Shown piece after piece: positions 12,383 to 24,082 of a stretch of 64,000 nt of DNA; the first letter of the stretch is position 1; each line of letters starts with the position of its first letter. Made by a program: the position numbers and the translations under genes. The notes under the pieces were generated by a model that saw nothing but the letters and a program-made list of their open reading frames with translations, was not told the DNA's origin and made no database searches. The DNA comes from Oryzias latipes (lineage: Eukaryota; Chordata; Actinopteri; Beloniformes; Adrianichthyidae). The stretch lies in NCBI RefSeq assembly GCF_002234675.1, contig NC_019866.2, forward strand, positions 21,232,802-21,296,801, given 5' to 3'.

Positions 12383-13924
12383 CTGACAGATAAACCCACC
12401 CGGTTCATCATTCTCAGAACTGTGCATTGACCTCTGTTCACCTTGAAGAATAACAACCGCCTCCTTCATCACAGAACTGGGACAAGCTGCATGAGCGACG
12501 ACGACCATCCGGTCGACTGAGAAAAACTGGACTGACTGACAGACACTTTTAGAAACTCATCGTTTTACTCAGCCTTTAAACTCCAGTGAGCGGATTTAGG
12601 GCGCCAGCTTCTTAATTTTATTATTCTTATTACTGTTGTTTCTTTATTGTATCATATTGTTTCTGATTTTATGTTAAGTCCTTTGGTTGCCTCTGCTTTT
12701 ATAAGTGCTATACAAATAATAAATTGATTGTTGTAAAGACACCATTTAGTATTTAGGCATTAAGGAGCTGGGAAAACAACCCTGCTCCTCTTTACATCCA
12801 CAAGGCTGCTGAGGAGCTTCACGGAGGGAGTGAACATCACTGAAACTCTGTTAAGACGTTGCAGCAGCAGCTGTATCTGCCTCCTCCAGCTCTCACCACA
12901 TACAGACAAGCATCCTAACCAGCTCTATGTGTGATGGTGAGGTGTGTGGTGGAGGAAATCATCTCCATCCATAACACCACTCCTCAAAGGTGTGCATTCA
13001 GAGCAGAACGCCATCAGGGATTCTTCACACCTCATCACAAAGCGCTAAACACACCGGCCAGTGGACCTCAGAGAGACAGCAGCAAATAATACAAATACAT
13101 GACCTTTCAGAAATTAAAACAAAAAACAATTAAAACATTTGCAGTCTTTTCCAGAAACCAAAACCAACTAACAAAAAATGAAATGAAATATTGACATCAT
13201 TGATTGGATGATGACTTTTGAAAAAGAGGGAAAGCTTTACTAATCAGTGAACTTTTGCAGTGGCCGTGGCCCGAAGCTGTAAAATGTACCTTCTGACAAA
13301 AGATATTGCCATGCCAGATAACTTCCTGTTGAAAGGTGTGCAAACGTCATCATCCAATCTGTGATAGTCCTCATCTTTTTGGGTTTCTTAATTAAACATT
13401 TTATTTATGATTTCTGGAAACTACTTTTTTTTGTCTGAAACATTTTCTTCTCAATATGTTTTATTGTTTCTGCCTGGAATTGTGTTTTTTTTTTTTTACA
13501 TTTTGGTTTCTGAAACTTTTGTGTTGATTTCTACAATGTTTATTTTGTTTTTCTTTTTTTAAATGAATGCTTTTGTGTTGAGTGATTGGTTGATGTGATT
13601 TGCACTTCAGGGCCACCGTAAGCTAGCCTAGTGTGCATCACGATGGATGACATTGAGGCGAAGTAGTCGCTTTTTCTGTTCTCCCTGGATGATCCGACTG
13701 GATTATTTCAACGCACTCAATGTTTTGCAAGAGAAACAACAGGCCTGCAACGTTTTTTCTTTTTTTGATTTTGGGGTTCCGGTACCGTGAGTAAACTAAA
13801 CTGTGTGTGTGTATGTGCGTGTGAGCGTGCGCGCGTGCACGAGATCTAAGGTTCCTAACGGTTCAAACTGTTAATGTTCTACAGTTGTTACTTGTGTGCA
13901 GTGACTTTGTTAACTAAGGAGTAT
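12383..13924. other. No certain gene; degraded exon-like segment and spacer
   Basis: On the minus strand a 75-nt segment at about 12,442-12,516 has an acceptor (tttttctcag) and a donor (gtgaac), but it does not continue the LDL-receptor frame or resemble LA3. The rest is spacer, duplicated at 52,766-54,299. It includes a fragment rich in cagcagcagctg phrases near 12,850-12,900, and a purine/pyrimidine-alternating tract (gtgtgtgtatgtgcgtgtgag onwards, 13,801-13,842) that could favour Z-DNA. Confidence 0.45.
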
Positions 13925-14640
13925 TTTTTTTATTGTTGAAGCAAAAATTCAATAAACAATCACGGCGTGTCTTTCAATGACAACAACAAAATGATAAGAT
14001 AAAGGTAGACACGAAAACAAATATACAAAAAAAATAATAAATAAAAAAATATAAGTAAAAATAAGTGGCTATTATTACACAAGCTTAAATAGATCAAATA
14101 AATTGCACAATGTATAGATTTAAAGAATAATTTGAGACGGTCCAATAATGCATTAATGTGATGTTTCACCTTTAAGAATGTACAAGTATGTATAAAATGT
14201 TTAGAAATCATAATGAGTACATTAACCAGAAAATCCACATTTTTCTCAATAAATTGTTATCGAATTTTAATTGTAATCCAATTTAAAGGGTTAATGATGA
14301 TTTTTTATTTTTATTTGAGTCAATTATCAAAGGAAGACCAAAAGGTTTTTTTCATGCAAACATTCAAAGAAAATATGTTCCACAGTTTCTAGATTAATTC
14401 CACAAAAGACACAAAGATCTCTATAACAGTTAAAGCGGGTATGTAGAAAATGATTGGAAGGGTAAATATCATTCAATATTTTAAAGGTCACTTCTCTAGC
14501 TTTGTGAGGGATAGGATATGACAGAATGTTCGTATCCTTCTAGCTTCTGTGGTGCTGTAATTCTGCAAAATACATTTTCTTTTTAACGGGGAAGGATAAT
14601 ATGAATTATTTAAAATTTCTCAAATAAATTTGTTAGTTAG
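13925..14640 (-). mobile_element. LINE fragment, end of an L1-type ORF2 (copy A)
   Basis: Read on the minus strand, the paralogous copy shows FKILNDIYPSNHFLHTRF followed by a cysteine-histidine cluster (CVFCGINVETVEHIFFEC). This resembles the C-terminal zinc-knuckle-like end of L1-clade reverse transcriptases. The minus-strand 3' end has an AATAAA-containing A-rich tail (complement of tttttttattgttgaagc at 13,925). It is 5'-truncated and stops where the KRI1-intron-like block begins at 14,640. Confidence 0.6.
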
Positions 14641-16423
14641 GGTCAGCGTCGCTCAAGTAACTTTTGGTTTTTTGACCATGGCGCCATAGTAATATGCATG
14701 TTAAGAGAGTCTTTGCCGCTTGTCATATTTCTGTTCTCCTTTTAGAGTCTAACAGGAAGTCAGAACCGAAGGAGCATCAGACTTTGAATGCCCATAAGCA
14801 ACTACTTTGTACAACTACAGGACACCTGGCCATACAGGTAATATTACAAAAAACTGTTCAAATCATTTGTAATATATGTAATAAAAAATAAATAAATATC
14901 AATCTACATCCATGAGTTAATAAGGAGTTGAAAAACAACCTTTTTGTTTTTTCAAGAGCATGGCACATTCTGACTGCTAATCTGGACCCCCACCCCCAGC
15001 TGACAACGTAAGACCAAATGATTAGGTTCAATTTGTCACAAGATTTGGTTGGGTGGTCGTTTGGTTTCATTTTTAATTTTTAATTGGTATGTTTCAGGTG
15101 CCACAACATGAGATGGATGTGGAGAAGTGAAGATGATCAAAGAGTATGACGTATCTTATGATCATCATGACCATATTTCAATGATTGACTAGCCTTGTAA
15201 TATGGTTTTTACTTGTGATATTTTATTGAAGGTAAAATATTCTTTACACGTGATTTTTTTAAAGAGAAAATAGGTGCATATTTTTTCTATTAGGTTTTTA
15301 ACTGATTTCTTATGCATTTTATTCTCTTACCCTTTTTAATTTATCTTTAGCTGTTGATGAATTATTACTGTTATTTTAGGAGCATAATTTTATTTCAGTT
15401 ATACCTTTTTTCCCCTGATTTGATCCCTCAGTTTTGTTTTTTTTTGGCTCCAGCGTTTTTCCTCCCATCGGGACCTTTCACACTGGGAATAGTTCTGGTT
15501 TACCATCACAGTTGCTGTCCCATTGACAGCTCCAGCCTGGTGACTGGAGGGCTCTGCACCACTATGTGCCCAGGCCACGGTTGTGGGTGTTGACTCTTGG
15601 CGTGCATGGCCCCCAAACATGTCTTTGTCTCAGGGTCAGCCCTGTGAACAATGTTGTGTGACACTAAATAAAAAAAAACATTGTCATATGAATATTGTTT
15701 AAATGAAACTAAATTAAGTATACTTTTAACATTTTTTACTCTCTTGGCCGTTTGTTTTTCTTGGAATCTATTCTTAATTATTTCTAATTACAGTTTTTTT
15801 CTTCTCAGGATGTCAGCCGAGAAGCAGTGAAAGAGGACTGAACTAATCGCTTCAAGATTGTCTTGGTCCTTCCCAATGAAACACAGGACAACCAAGACCC
15901 AGCGTTTTTCTACACAGAGAGCGTAATTATATCGGGGGAGGGGGGGGGGGCAGATTGTGCCCCGGTCAACCGCCCTACTGCTATAAGAGACCTGCCTTTA
16001 CATTTGCGGTGATAAAGTATCACTATAGTGTCAAAAACGCGGCATCTAGCTCTGCTCTACGGATTAGTCTGAAAAACAAGCTAGCTTAGCTTTACTCAAG
16101 CATGATGCAAAATGACTAATTTGCTGGCTAAAACAAAACCACGAGGCATTGTTAAGGCAAGTGACTTTCTGGACCAATGTCCAACAATTTTAAAAGATTG
16201 AAGTCAAGTAAAAAGACAAAAAAAAAAGGTTTGAAAACGTTACTTACCAAACCCAGGCAACTTCGATCAACCCGCTCCCTCTTCTGTCTGCAGTGATACT
16301 AAGGCACGCGCTTCTGATCTTAAAATGGCGGGTGCATGGTGTGCGCATGCGCAAATTAGATGACGTCATTGCAGGTTGGAGGAACATAATTTTTAAAGTT
16401 ATATTTACAATTTAATAAACGTT
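14641..16423 (+). other. Triplicated block with possible plus-strand exons (copy A)
   Basis: The same sequence occurs at 30,166-34,000 (with insertions) and 55,040-56,829. On the plus strand three segments have splice-like borders. The first is 14,746-14,837 (ctccttttag before, gtaatat after; reads SNRKSEPKEHQTLNAHKQLL). The second starts at 15,100 after tgtttcag (reads VPQHEMDVEK then stop). The third starts near 15,811 after ttcttctcag (reads DVSREAVKED then stop). I do not recognise a protein. In block B the block lies between KRI1 exons 4 and 5 on the opposite strand, so it is KRI1 intron 4 and any plus-strand transcript would be antisense. Confidence 0.35.
16240..16378. promoter_or_regulatory. 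CpG-rich promoter-like segment (copy A)
   Basis: Within 60 bp it contains aaaatggcggg (YY1-like), tgcgcatgcgca (NRF1-like palindrome) and tgacgtca (CRE/ATF), set in otherwise AT-rich DNA. On the minus strand a perfect-looking donor follows about 100 bp later (gggtttggtaagtaacg, complement at 16,240-16,256). This suggests a short non-coding first exon transcribed leftward. The same cluster is kept at 33,830-33,965 and 56,640-56,770. Conservation in three copies reflects duplication, so it is not independent evidence of function. Confidence 0.5.
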
Positions 16424-16428
16424 GTTTC

Positions 16429-16598
16429 TGTCATGTTATGAATGATGCAGCTCAGAATTGCTTGTTCACGACACTGTGCGACAGTGCAATTTACGACAGT
16501 GCGATCTAGGGGAGTCGAGTTGGATGTGCGTGCCTGGAGAGTGTTAATAAAAAGTGTCTGCTGCTAACCACCGAACTATTGCCACTCGTCATTCCACA
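16429..16598 (+). repeat. 5' LTR, 170 bp
   Basis: It begins TGTCATG and ends CCACA. It contains a 15-bp internal duplication (acagtgcaatttacgacagtgc) that the 3' LTR lacks. An AATAAA is present (taataaaaagtg). Confidence 0.9.
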
Positions 16599-16666
16599 TG
16601 GTGTCAGAAGTGACCTGGACAGAACCAACGTCGAATACGGAGTAAGAAGACAAAGAACTGAGCGAA

Positions 16667-18214
16667 ATGGCTAAATTTAATCCGCCCGCCAACTTTCCCT
16701 TTGATAAGCCGACTGAATGGCCGGACTGGAGACAGCGCTTCGAGCGATACAGAATCGCCACGAAACTCAACAAGGATGAGGGGACGGTGCAGGTGAGCTG
16801 CCTCATCTATGCAATGGGCGCTGAAGCGGAGAATATTTTTAAGTCGTTTACATTTAACGAGGAGGGCGACAGAGACAAAATCGAGGTCGTCCTAGCAAAG
16901 TTCGACGACTATTTTTTCCCGCGGCGGAATGTGATTCACGAAAGAGCGTGTTTTCACCAGCACGTGCAGCGGACAGGGGAGAAAGCAGAGAGCTTTATCC
17001 GAGCACTCTATGAACTGTCAGAGCACTGTGACTTCGGAGCGGCCAGAGAGGAGCACACCCGTGACCGGATCGTGGTGGGGATCCAGGATAAAGAGCTCTC
17101 ACGCAGGCTACAGTTAATGTCGGATTTAACTTTGGCGCTCACAGTTCAGACTGTACGGCAAGCAGAAGAGGTCGCAGCACAAGTGAGTCTGCAAGGGGAC
17201 ACGGCGGCGGTTCAAGAGGTGCGGCACAGAAATAAAAACCCAAACTGGAGACAACAGCATAAACCAGGCAAGTCAAATGCACACAGTAAATGGGGGGAAC
17301 CTGTGAAGAAATGCGGAAGATGTGGAAAGCTGCCACACAGAGGGGAGGAGAAATGTCCAGCTTCAAAAGCTAAATGCCATAACTGCCACAAGATGGGGCA
17401 TTGGGCCAGAGCATGTCGCAGCAGCAGGTCAGTGAATGAGGTAACTGAAATACAGGAAGGGGAGCAGACCTCCTACTTTCTCGGCTCCATATGCGATGCA
17501 AAAGAAAAAAAGTCTGAAGCATGGACAGTGTTGCTCCAAGTTGAATCTGTTCCTGTCCAATTTAAGATTGACACAGGGGCTGATGTCAATATTATAAATG
17601 AGGACACATTTCAAGCCCTCGACACAGGTAAGGTGTTGCATCCACCTGACCTCCCACTAGACAGTCCCGGAGGAGAACTGTCCTGCCTTGGTTGCTTTGA
17701 TGCTGCAGTAAGCTACAAAAACAAGAACTACACCTCAAAAATATATGTAGTGCATGGGCATAGAGTCAACAATCTGCTCAGCCGCTCTCTGTCTGTAGAA
17801 ATGAACCTTGTGAGAAGAGTAGATGATATCGCAAACTATACAAATGAACAAACGACCGGCAGTCAGCCCTTTGGGGAGCACGGCATTTTAAAAACGGCTC
17901 CAGTAAAAATTGAATTAAAAGAAGGTGCTGTGCCACACGCAGTTCACACAGCAAGGCGTGTACCATTCCCCATGCTACAGAAAGTGAAAGAGGAGCTGGT
18001 AAGGATGGAGCAAAATGACATTATTAAACGTGTAATAAAACCGACAGAATGGTGCGCTCCAATGGTACCAGTCTTAAAGAAACATACAGGCAAAGCCAGG
18101 ATCTGTGTTGATCTAACAAAACTCAATAAGTCGGTAAAAAGAGAGCGGTACATCCTTCCAACATCAGATGAAATAACGTCTAAGTTGAGTGGTGCCACGG
18201 TGTTTCATCTCTAG
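16667..18214 (+). pseudogene. Gag, protease and start of reverse transcriptase (gypsy), ends at a frame break
   Basis: The open frame starts with ATG 68 bp after the 5' LTR. Residues 1-200 are a gag region of the retrotransposon type. Two cysteine-histidine knuckles follow at about residues 215-251 (the second is CHNCHKMGHWARAC). The aspartic protease active site DTGA is at about residue 302 (17,570). The N-terminal reverse transcriptase lies from about residue 455 (RICVDLTKLNKS). The frame ends at a TAG (18,212) in the middle of the polymerase fold. The next conserved residues (LDAASGFWQIPL) are in another frame starting a few bases earlier, so a small indel near 18,200-18,212 broke the gene. 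Gag and pol otherwise appear to share one frame. Confidence 0.88.
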
Positions 18215-20608
18215 ATGCTGCAAGCGGGTTCTGGCAGATTCCCCTGCACCCAGAGAGCTGCGAGTTGACAACCTTTATAACACCATTTGGCAGGTACTGC
18301 TTCAAAAGACTGCCATTTGGCATCACCAGTGCGCCAGAAATTTTCCAACGTAAAATGCTGGAAACTCTGGAAGGTTTGGAGGGTGTCGAAGTCTTCATGG
18401 ACGACATCTTGGTGCATGGAGCCACCATGGAAGAACATGACGCGCGTTTGGAAAGGGTCCTTCGTCGAATCGATTCAGCAGGCCTTAAACTCAACAAAGA
18501 GAAATGCTCCTTGAGGCAGAGCCAGTTAAGATTTCTGGGTCACCTGATCGATAAGTCAGGAGTAAGGCCAGACCCTGAGAAAGTGGAGGCGATTAACCAG
18601 CTAACCCCACCTCAAAACGTTCAGGAACTGAAACGGGTGCTAGGCATGGTGAACTACTTGGGCAAGTACATCCCTTCGCTAGCAACGGTCGGACAACCCC
18701 TTTTCGATCTCCTGAGAACGAAAAATGCATGGACCTGGGGTCCTTCGCAACAGTCAGCGTTCGATAACATCAAGGTTATGTTAACAACAGCCCCGGTTCT
18801 CACCTTCTATGATGTTACGAAGCAGACGGCGGTTTCCGCAGACGCCAGCAGCTATGGGCTAGGCGCTGTACTACTCCAGCTTCATGGAGAAGAGTGGAGG
18901 CCAGTTGCCTACTGCTCCCGTCGCCTATCAGAGGCTGAGACTAGATATGCTCAAATCGAGAAGGAATGTCTAGCCAGCGTGTGGGCCTGTGAAAAGTTTG
19001 ATAAATACTTGCGAGGTTTGGATCGATTCAGGCTAGAGACCGATCACAGACCCTTAGTGCCCCTGGTGAACAGCCGTAGCTTAGATGACGTCACTCTGAA
19101 CTGTGAACGCCTTCTTATGCGGCTCATGAGGTATAACCCAGAGGCTGTCTATGTACCAGGCAAGACCCTCGTTGTTGCAGACACCCTGTCACGTTGTCCT
19201 CAGGCTCGTACCAGAGAGCCCACAGATATGCACAGCGAGGTTGAATGTTATGTCGCCACGGTAGTTCAAAGCATTCCTGCCTCTCAGAGTCGTATAGATG
19301 GCATCAGAGGAGCCACAGCCAAAGACAGTGAACTTCAAACCGTCATCGAGCTGGTAAGAAAAGGCTGGCCAGAATACAAAGACAAGGTTCCTATAAATGT
19401 CCGAGCTTACATGAAAGTTAGAAACGAGCTGGCAGAGACCAACGGCCTTCTCATCCGTGGCTGTAGAATTGTCATCCCTAAGTCTGAAAGGGGGGAGATC
19501 CTGAAGAAAATTCATGCAGGACACCAAGGGCTCACAAAATGCAGAGAGAGCTAAATCATCTGTTTGGTGGCCTGGTCTGTCAGCAGAGTTAAAGAACACA
19601 GTGATGCAATGTCAGACCTGTCAAGAACAGAAGCGTTCTCAACAGAAAGAACCACTCATCTCTACCCCTCTACCAGATCGTCCCTGGAAAAGAATTGGAC
19701 TGGATCTCTGCGAATACAACAAGAATAATTATCTCATAGTATCAGACTACTACTCCCGTTTCTTGGAAATATTACATCTGCCATCCACCACAAGCTTCCA
19801 AGTCATTCAGAGACTAAAAGCCACATTTGCTAGATTTGGGATTCCAGACGAAGTTGTGAGTGACAATGGACCTCAGTTTTCCTGTGCAGAATTCAGAGAA
19901 TTTGCTAAAGACATGGATTTCCAACACCTTACATCAAGTCCTCACCACCCTCAAGGAAACGGACATGCAGAGAGAGCAGTGCAAACCGCTAAGAAGATTC
20001 TCAGGCAGGAGGATCCACTCATTGCTCTCATGTGCTACAGGTCAACTCCCTGCTCCAGTACAGGAGTCAGCCCAGCAGAGCTCCTCATGGGGAGAAAGAT
20101 CCGCACAACACTTCTCACCCTGGAGAAGAATCTCCAACCAAAATGGCCTGACAGAAAGGCTGTTTTCCAACGAGACGCTGCGGAAAAGACTAAACAAGCT
20201 TTCTACTACAACCGTCGTCATGGCGCCAGACCTCTTCCTGTTTTACGTCCAGGGGACACTGTTCTTACCAAGCTGGATCAGGAAAAGAACTGGTCAACTC
20301 CAGCAGTCGTCTCGAAGGAGTGTATAACTCCCAGATCATACCTCTTGGAAACTCCACAGGGGGTGATGTTTTGACGTAACCGTCGTCATCTTCACAGCAA
20401 CACCCCACAGCAGGTTGTCCCTGCTGCCCTTCCTACTTCAGCTGAGCCGTCTGAGGTGGAGCCTGTTCCTTCAGCCACTGCTCCTGCCTCAGAGACTGCA
20501 CTTCAACCTCAGGTCTTTACAGCTGCAAGTTCTCCAGCAGCTGCTTTAAAGACTGTGTACACACGTTCTGGACGGATGAGCAAACCTGTCAAGAGACTGG
20601 ACTTATAG
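18200..20608 (+). pseudogene. Reverse transcriptase, RNase H and integrase (gypsy), with two more breaks
   Basis: After the break the polymerase continues with the FMDD active site at about 18,395-18,407. RNase H follows (first aspartate in SADASSYGLGAVL at about 18,836; DHRPL at about 19,040), then integrase. The integrase zinc-binding part carries H...GHQGL and CQTCQ. Its core has IGLDLCEY, VVSDNGPQFS and NGHAERAVQ, which supply the DDE triad. A second frame break lies at about 19,540-19,553, just after GHQGL. An in-frame TGA at 20,372 separates the C-terminal tail, which resumes in the same frame and ends at TAG 20,606-20,608. Three lesions make the element non-functional by itself. Confidence 0.88.
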
Positions 20609-20979
20609 TCTCTATGCTGTGCACTGTGCACAATATGGCCTTTGGGGGGGTGTTACGAAAAAAAAGGGGGAGAAGACACCGCAGAAGACAAGACAGAAGA
20701 TAAAGATGGACTAAATTTAAGTTTTATAAACGTTGAAAAGTGAATTTTGAATGTAGTTCATTGAGGATGGTTAATTGCTCTTTGCAACTGATTCGTTCGA
20801 GCATTATAACCTACAGTTTTACAGCGTGCTAAGTTTGCAGAAAGATAAACATTATTCTCAGAGAAAATGTTGGGTTAGAAAATCTAATTTAATTTAAGTT
20901 TAATGCAGAAAGGGTTACAATGTAGAGACACGTTGAATTATGTTTTCTACTAATTATTTTACTTTGAAAAAAGGGGAGA

Positions 20980-21134
20980 TTTCATGTAATGAATGATGCA
21001 GCTCAGAATTGCTTGTTCACGACACTGTGCGACAGTGCGATCTAGGGGAGTCGAGTTGGATGTGCGTGCCTGGAGAGTGTTAATAAAAAGTGTCTGCTGC
21101 TAACCACCGAACTATTGCCACTCGTCATTCCACA
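20980..21134 (+). repeat. 3' LTR, 155 bp
   Basis: It is the same sequence as the 5' LTR except for the first dinucleotide (TT instead of TG), a few substitutions and the absence of the 15-bp internal duplication. Confidence 0.9.
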
Positions 21135-21139
21135 GTTTC

Positions 21140-22190
21140 AAAAATAAAAAATATGTTTGACTTACTTAAAATAATTAGGCATAACCAAAAAATGTGATTA
21201 AAATAATTAAAATGAACTAAAAAGATATTTGAAGCATTTACTAGAGGCCAGAATCACTTTTTTTAGTGGACAGTTCAGCTTCACCACAACAGTCAGGAAA
21301 AAAATGGATAAGTATTTATTTAACATTCCGTCATGTCACTGTGTCCAACTGCATCGATCAAAAAGTCCTTAGTGTAGCCCATGTGATGTTTGTTGTGTTG
21401 ATTTCACCAAAATTGCTTTTTTATCTTTAATTTGTTATTTGCATGCGAATGTTTTAAGCGGAGACTTTTATTTTGATGGTTCGCTTACTTCCTGTTCTTT
21501 CGCGGCATTCTCCTCAGTCCCCCATGAGAACTTCAGAGAGTAGGTAAGCCGTAGACGTTACTCGCACTAGTTTGACTGAAAAGAGAGTTTAAAGTTTAAA
21601 ACATAGAAAAACAATGTTCATAACTTAAAACTCTTCTCACGCCTTTTTTGTTTTTGCCAATTGTGTGAAAAATGTTGTTAAGGGTAAATGCAGCATTCAG
21701 AAGTGTGTTAGTGTTAGCAAGACTTGCTAACTTGCAGCATGGTCTCATGTGTGTCTGTGGGTTTTTTTTTTTTTTGCCTTCCCTCCCTTTTTGCATTAAC
21801 ACAGTAAAATCCCTCATTCTGGATGGCAATGATGACTTATTCATCTGAAAACACAACGCAGAAGACTTTAGTCGGCGCTGCACGCACCCCACAGCAAAAG
21901 TGTGCCCAGCTACATTAGCAACCGCCGCTGTGCTTTTACATTAACAATTCTAAATGGATAAAAACTGTCGTAGCATGGTGAGGGTCGACACATAGCCTGT
22001 TGGATCGCTCATAGCTCAACAAGATAACATAGGTGACATGGGTAAGCAAGATACACACACTTCCTGTTGTGGAAGATGGTCTGTTATTAACTGCTGCTCA
22101 GTGACAGTTGTTGCACAATCCCATCCTTTAGATCCTTTATTTACCAGTTTACACTAAATGGTAATGAACTCTCCCAGTAAAGAATACATT
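21140..22190. other. No gene seen; shared A/B/C segment
   Basis: The sequence is present at about 34,000-35,095 and 57,010-57,810. It belongs to the same intron-like block. Near 21,490-21,560 a GC-richer stretch (cttcctgttctttcgcggcat) resembles a promoter edge. No exon is recognised. Confidence 0.4.
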
Positions 22191-22194
22191 TACA

Positions 22195-22360
22195 AAGTGA
22201 TGCAGGGGTAGGGCGGAAGATTGCAGGTTCAATTCCCACCTTGCCTGTCCTTGGGCAAAACACTGAACCCCACCTTGCCTCTGGTGGAAGGTTGGCGCCA
22301 GTGTTCGCCAGCGGAGCCGCCACCAGTGTGTGAATGTGTGTGTGACTGTAAAGCGCAGTC
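22195..22360 (-). repeat. Dispersed SINE-like repeat with tRNA-type B box (copy A)
   Basis: Phrases gcaggttcaattcccacctt, cttgggcaaaacactgaaccc and gtgtgtgaatgtgtgtg define a repeat also found at 35,098-35,310, 40,293-40,575 and 57,813-58,030. In this copy the 3' part is deleted after gtaaagcg, joining to cagtcacacac. Confidence 0.6.
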
Positions 22361-22435
22361 ACACACACAATCAGACTAAAGGTTTCTGTTGTGTTATTTT
22401 AATGAATAGATGCTGTTTCTTGAACAGGACCTCAC

Positions 22436-23062
<627 letters not shown>

Positions 23063-23161
23063 TTTAAAAATGGAAAAAGGATAATTATTTATAAAAATAA
23101 ACAGACATTAGTGAATAGAAACCATGCCAGCTGCCAAAGGAAGCATGTGTGGGACCCTAAT

Positions 23162-23167
23162 CACGTG
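23162..23167. promoter_or_regulatory. E-box CACGTG upstream of KRI1 exon 1 (copy A)
   Basis: A perfect CACGTG lies about 100 bp upstream of the KRI1 start codon in all three copies (also 38,846 and 58,914). Ribosome-biogenesis genes are commonly driven through such sites by MYC/MAX. The position fits; activity is inferred. Confidence 0.5.
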
Positions 23168-23169
23168 GT

Positions 23170-24077
23170 TTCCACTAAAGGAAGCAATTGGTGTAAATGT
23201 CCTGCAGAGGGCGCACGAATCACAGAATTATTTTTATTTGACAGAGAAAAGTTCTTTTTATGATATTAATACCTTTAATTATTTCAATTAGTAGTTTAAT
23301 CTGATTTCATTTTTGATAGATTTAACATATTAGAACTTAAGAAATTAATAAATGTTAGATTCCCTGATGCAAAAATCACCACTTAAAGATGTAAAAAAAA
23401 AATGGATAAAGTGTAGATTTAGTTTGAATATGTTATTTATGATTAATGTCTGTCAATAAAATGCGTTTATTTATAAGACAATAAAAACAAGCATGGTTAC
23501 AGTAAAAACAGTAATTATTTTAAACTAAATGTTCAGTGGTTTCTTTAAAAAAAACAGTGTTGTGGAATGTTTGTTGGAATTCACTGATCAAATGTCATTG
23601 ATTCTCTACTTGGTCTGTGAGTAAAAATGTCAACAGCATCCCATTAACTCAAACAAACACAGGTGAGTATCTGGTCAGTGCTGCATTTCTGCTGCATGTG
23701 GGAGGACCTGAGTGGGTGGGACTGTGCCAAATGTGAGACCACATGACGTCATAGCAGTTCAGGCTAAGTGTGGGCTGTTCTGGGAAGTTTTGGGAAGTTT
23801 CTTCTGGCTCGGTTTCATTATGGATTGATAACAATAAATAATCTGTTGGAATCAAGCCCTTTTTACAATTATCAGCATCTCTTTCTGAGAGCAGAAAAAC
23901 TCCCAGGACTTAAACAAAGCGCTCCTTTGTTTCTTATTCACAAGCAGCTGTTTATAAATCAATACTTCAATGATATTTCTGTAGCTTCAAGAGAAAAAGA
24001 TTACACCGATGTTTCAAGAAGTAGAAAAAATTAGTTTATGTTCTGTTAGACACTTTATTCTTATTATGAAATTGAAA
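23170..24077. other. No gene seen; KRI1 upstream region
   Basis: This is AT-rich DNA matched by 58,920-59,810 and, for its first 250 bp, by 38,855-39,108. Similarity with block B ends at about 23,420. No exon with support. Confidence 0.5.
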
Positions 24078-24082
24078 ACAGT

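Larger units (their letters stand above)
16429..21134 (+). mobile_element. Full-length Ty3/gypsy LTR retrotransposon, 4.7 kb, inactive
   Basis: The element has LTRs at 16,429-16,598 and 20,980-21,134 and the 5-bp target duplication GTTTC (16,424-16,428 and 21,135-21,139). A primer-binding-like sequence (tggtgtcagaagtga) lies directly after the 5' LTR, and a polypurine tract (aaaaaaggggaga, 20,967-20,979) directly before the 3' LTR. Domain order is gag with zinc knuckles, protease, reverse transcriptase, RNase H, integrase. This order marks Ty3/gypsy; no envelope gene is seen. The corresponding site is a solo LTR in block C and empty in block B. Confidence 0.93.

Noticed and set aside
12209-12516. 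Minus-strand frame beginning MVVVAHAACPSSV as the LDLR start
   Set aside because: It is not a convincing signal peptide, it runs through the exon 4 acceptor, and it is out of the LDLa frame.
16667-20608. Endogenous retrovirus with envelope
   Set aside because: After integrase only a short tail remains before the polypurine tract and the 3' LTR. No envelope-like frame exists, so it is a Ty3/gypsy retrotransposon.
22195-22360. tRNA gene
   Set aside because: Only B-box-like phrases are present. No A box and acceptor stem could be drawn, and the sequence is a dispersed repeat.
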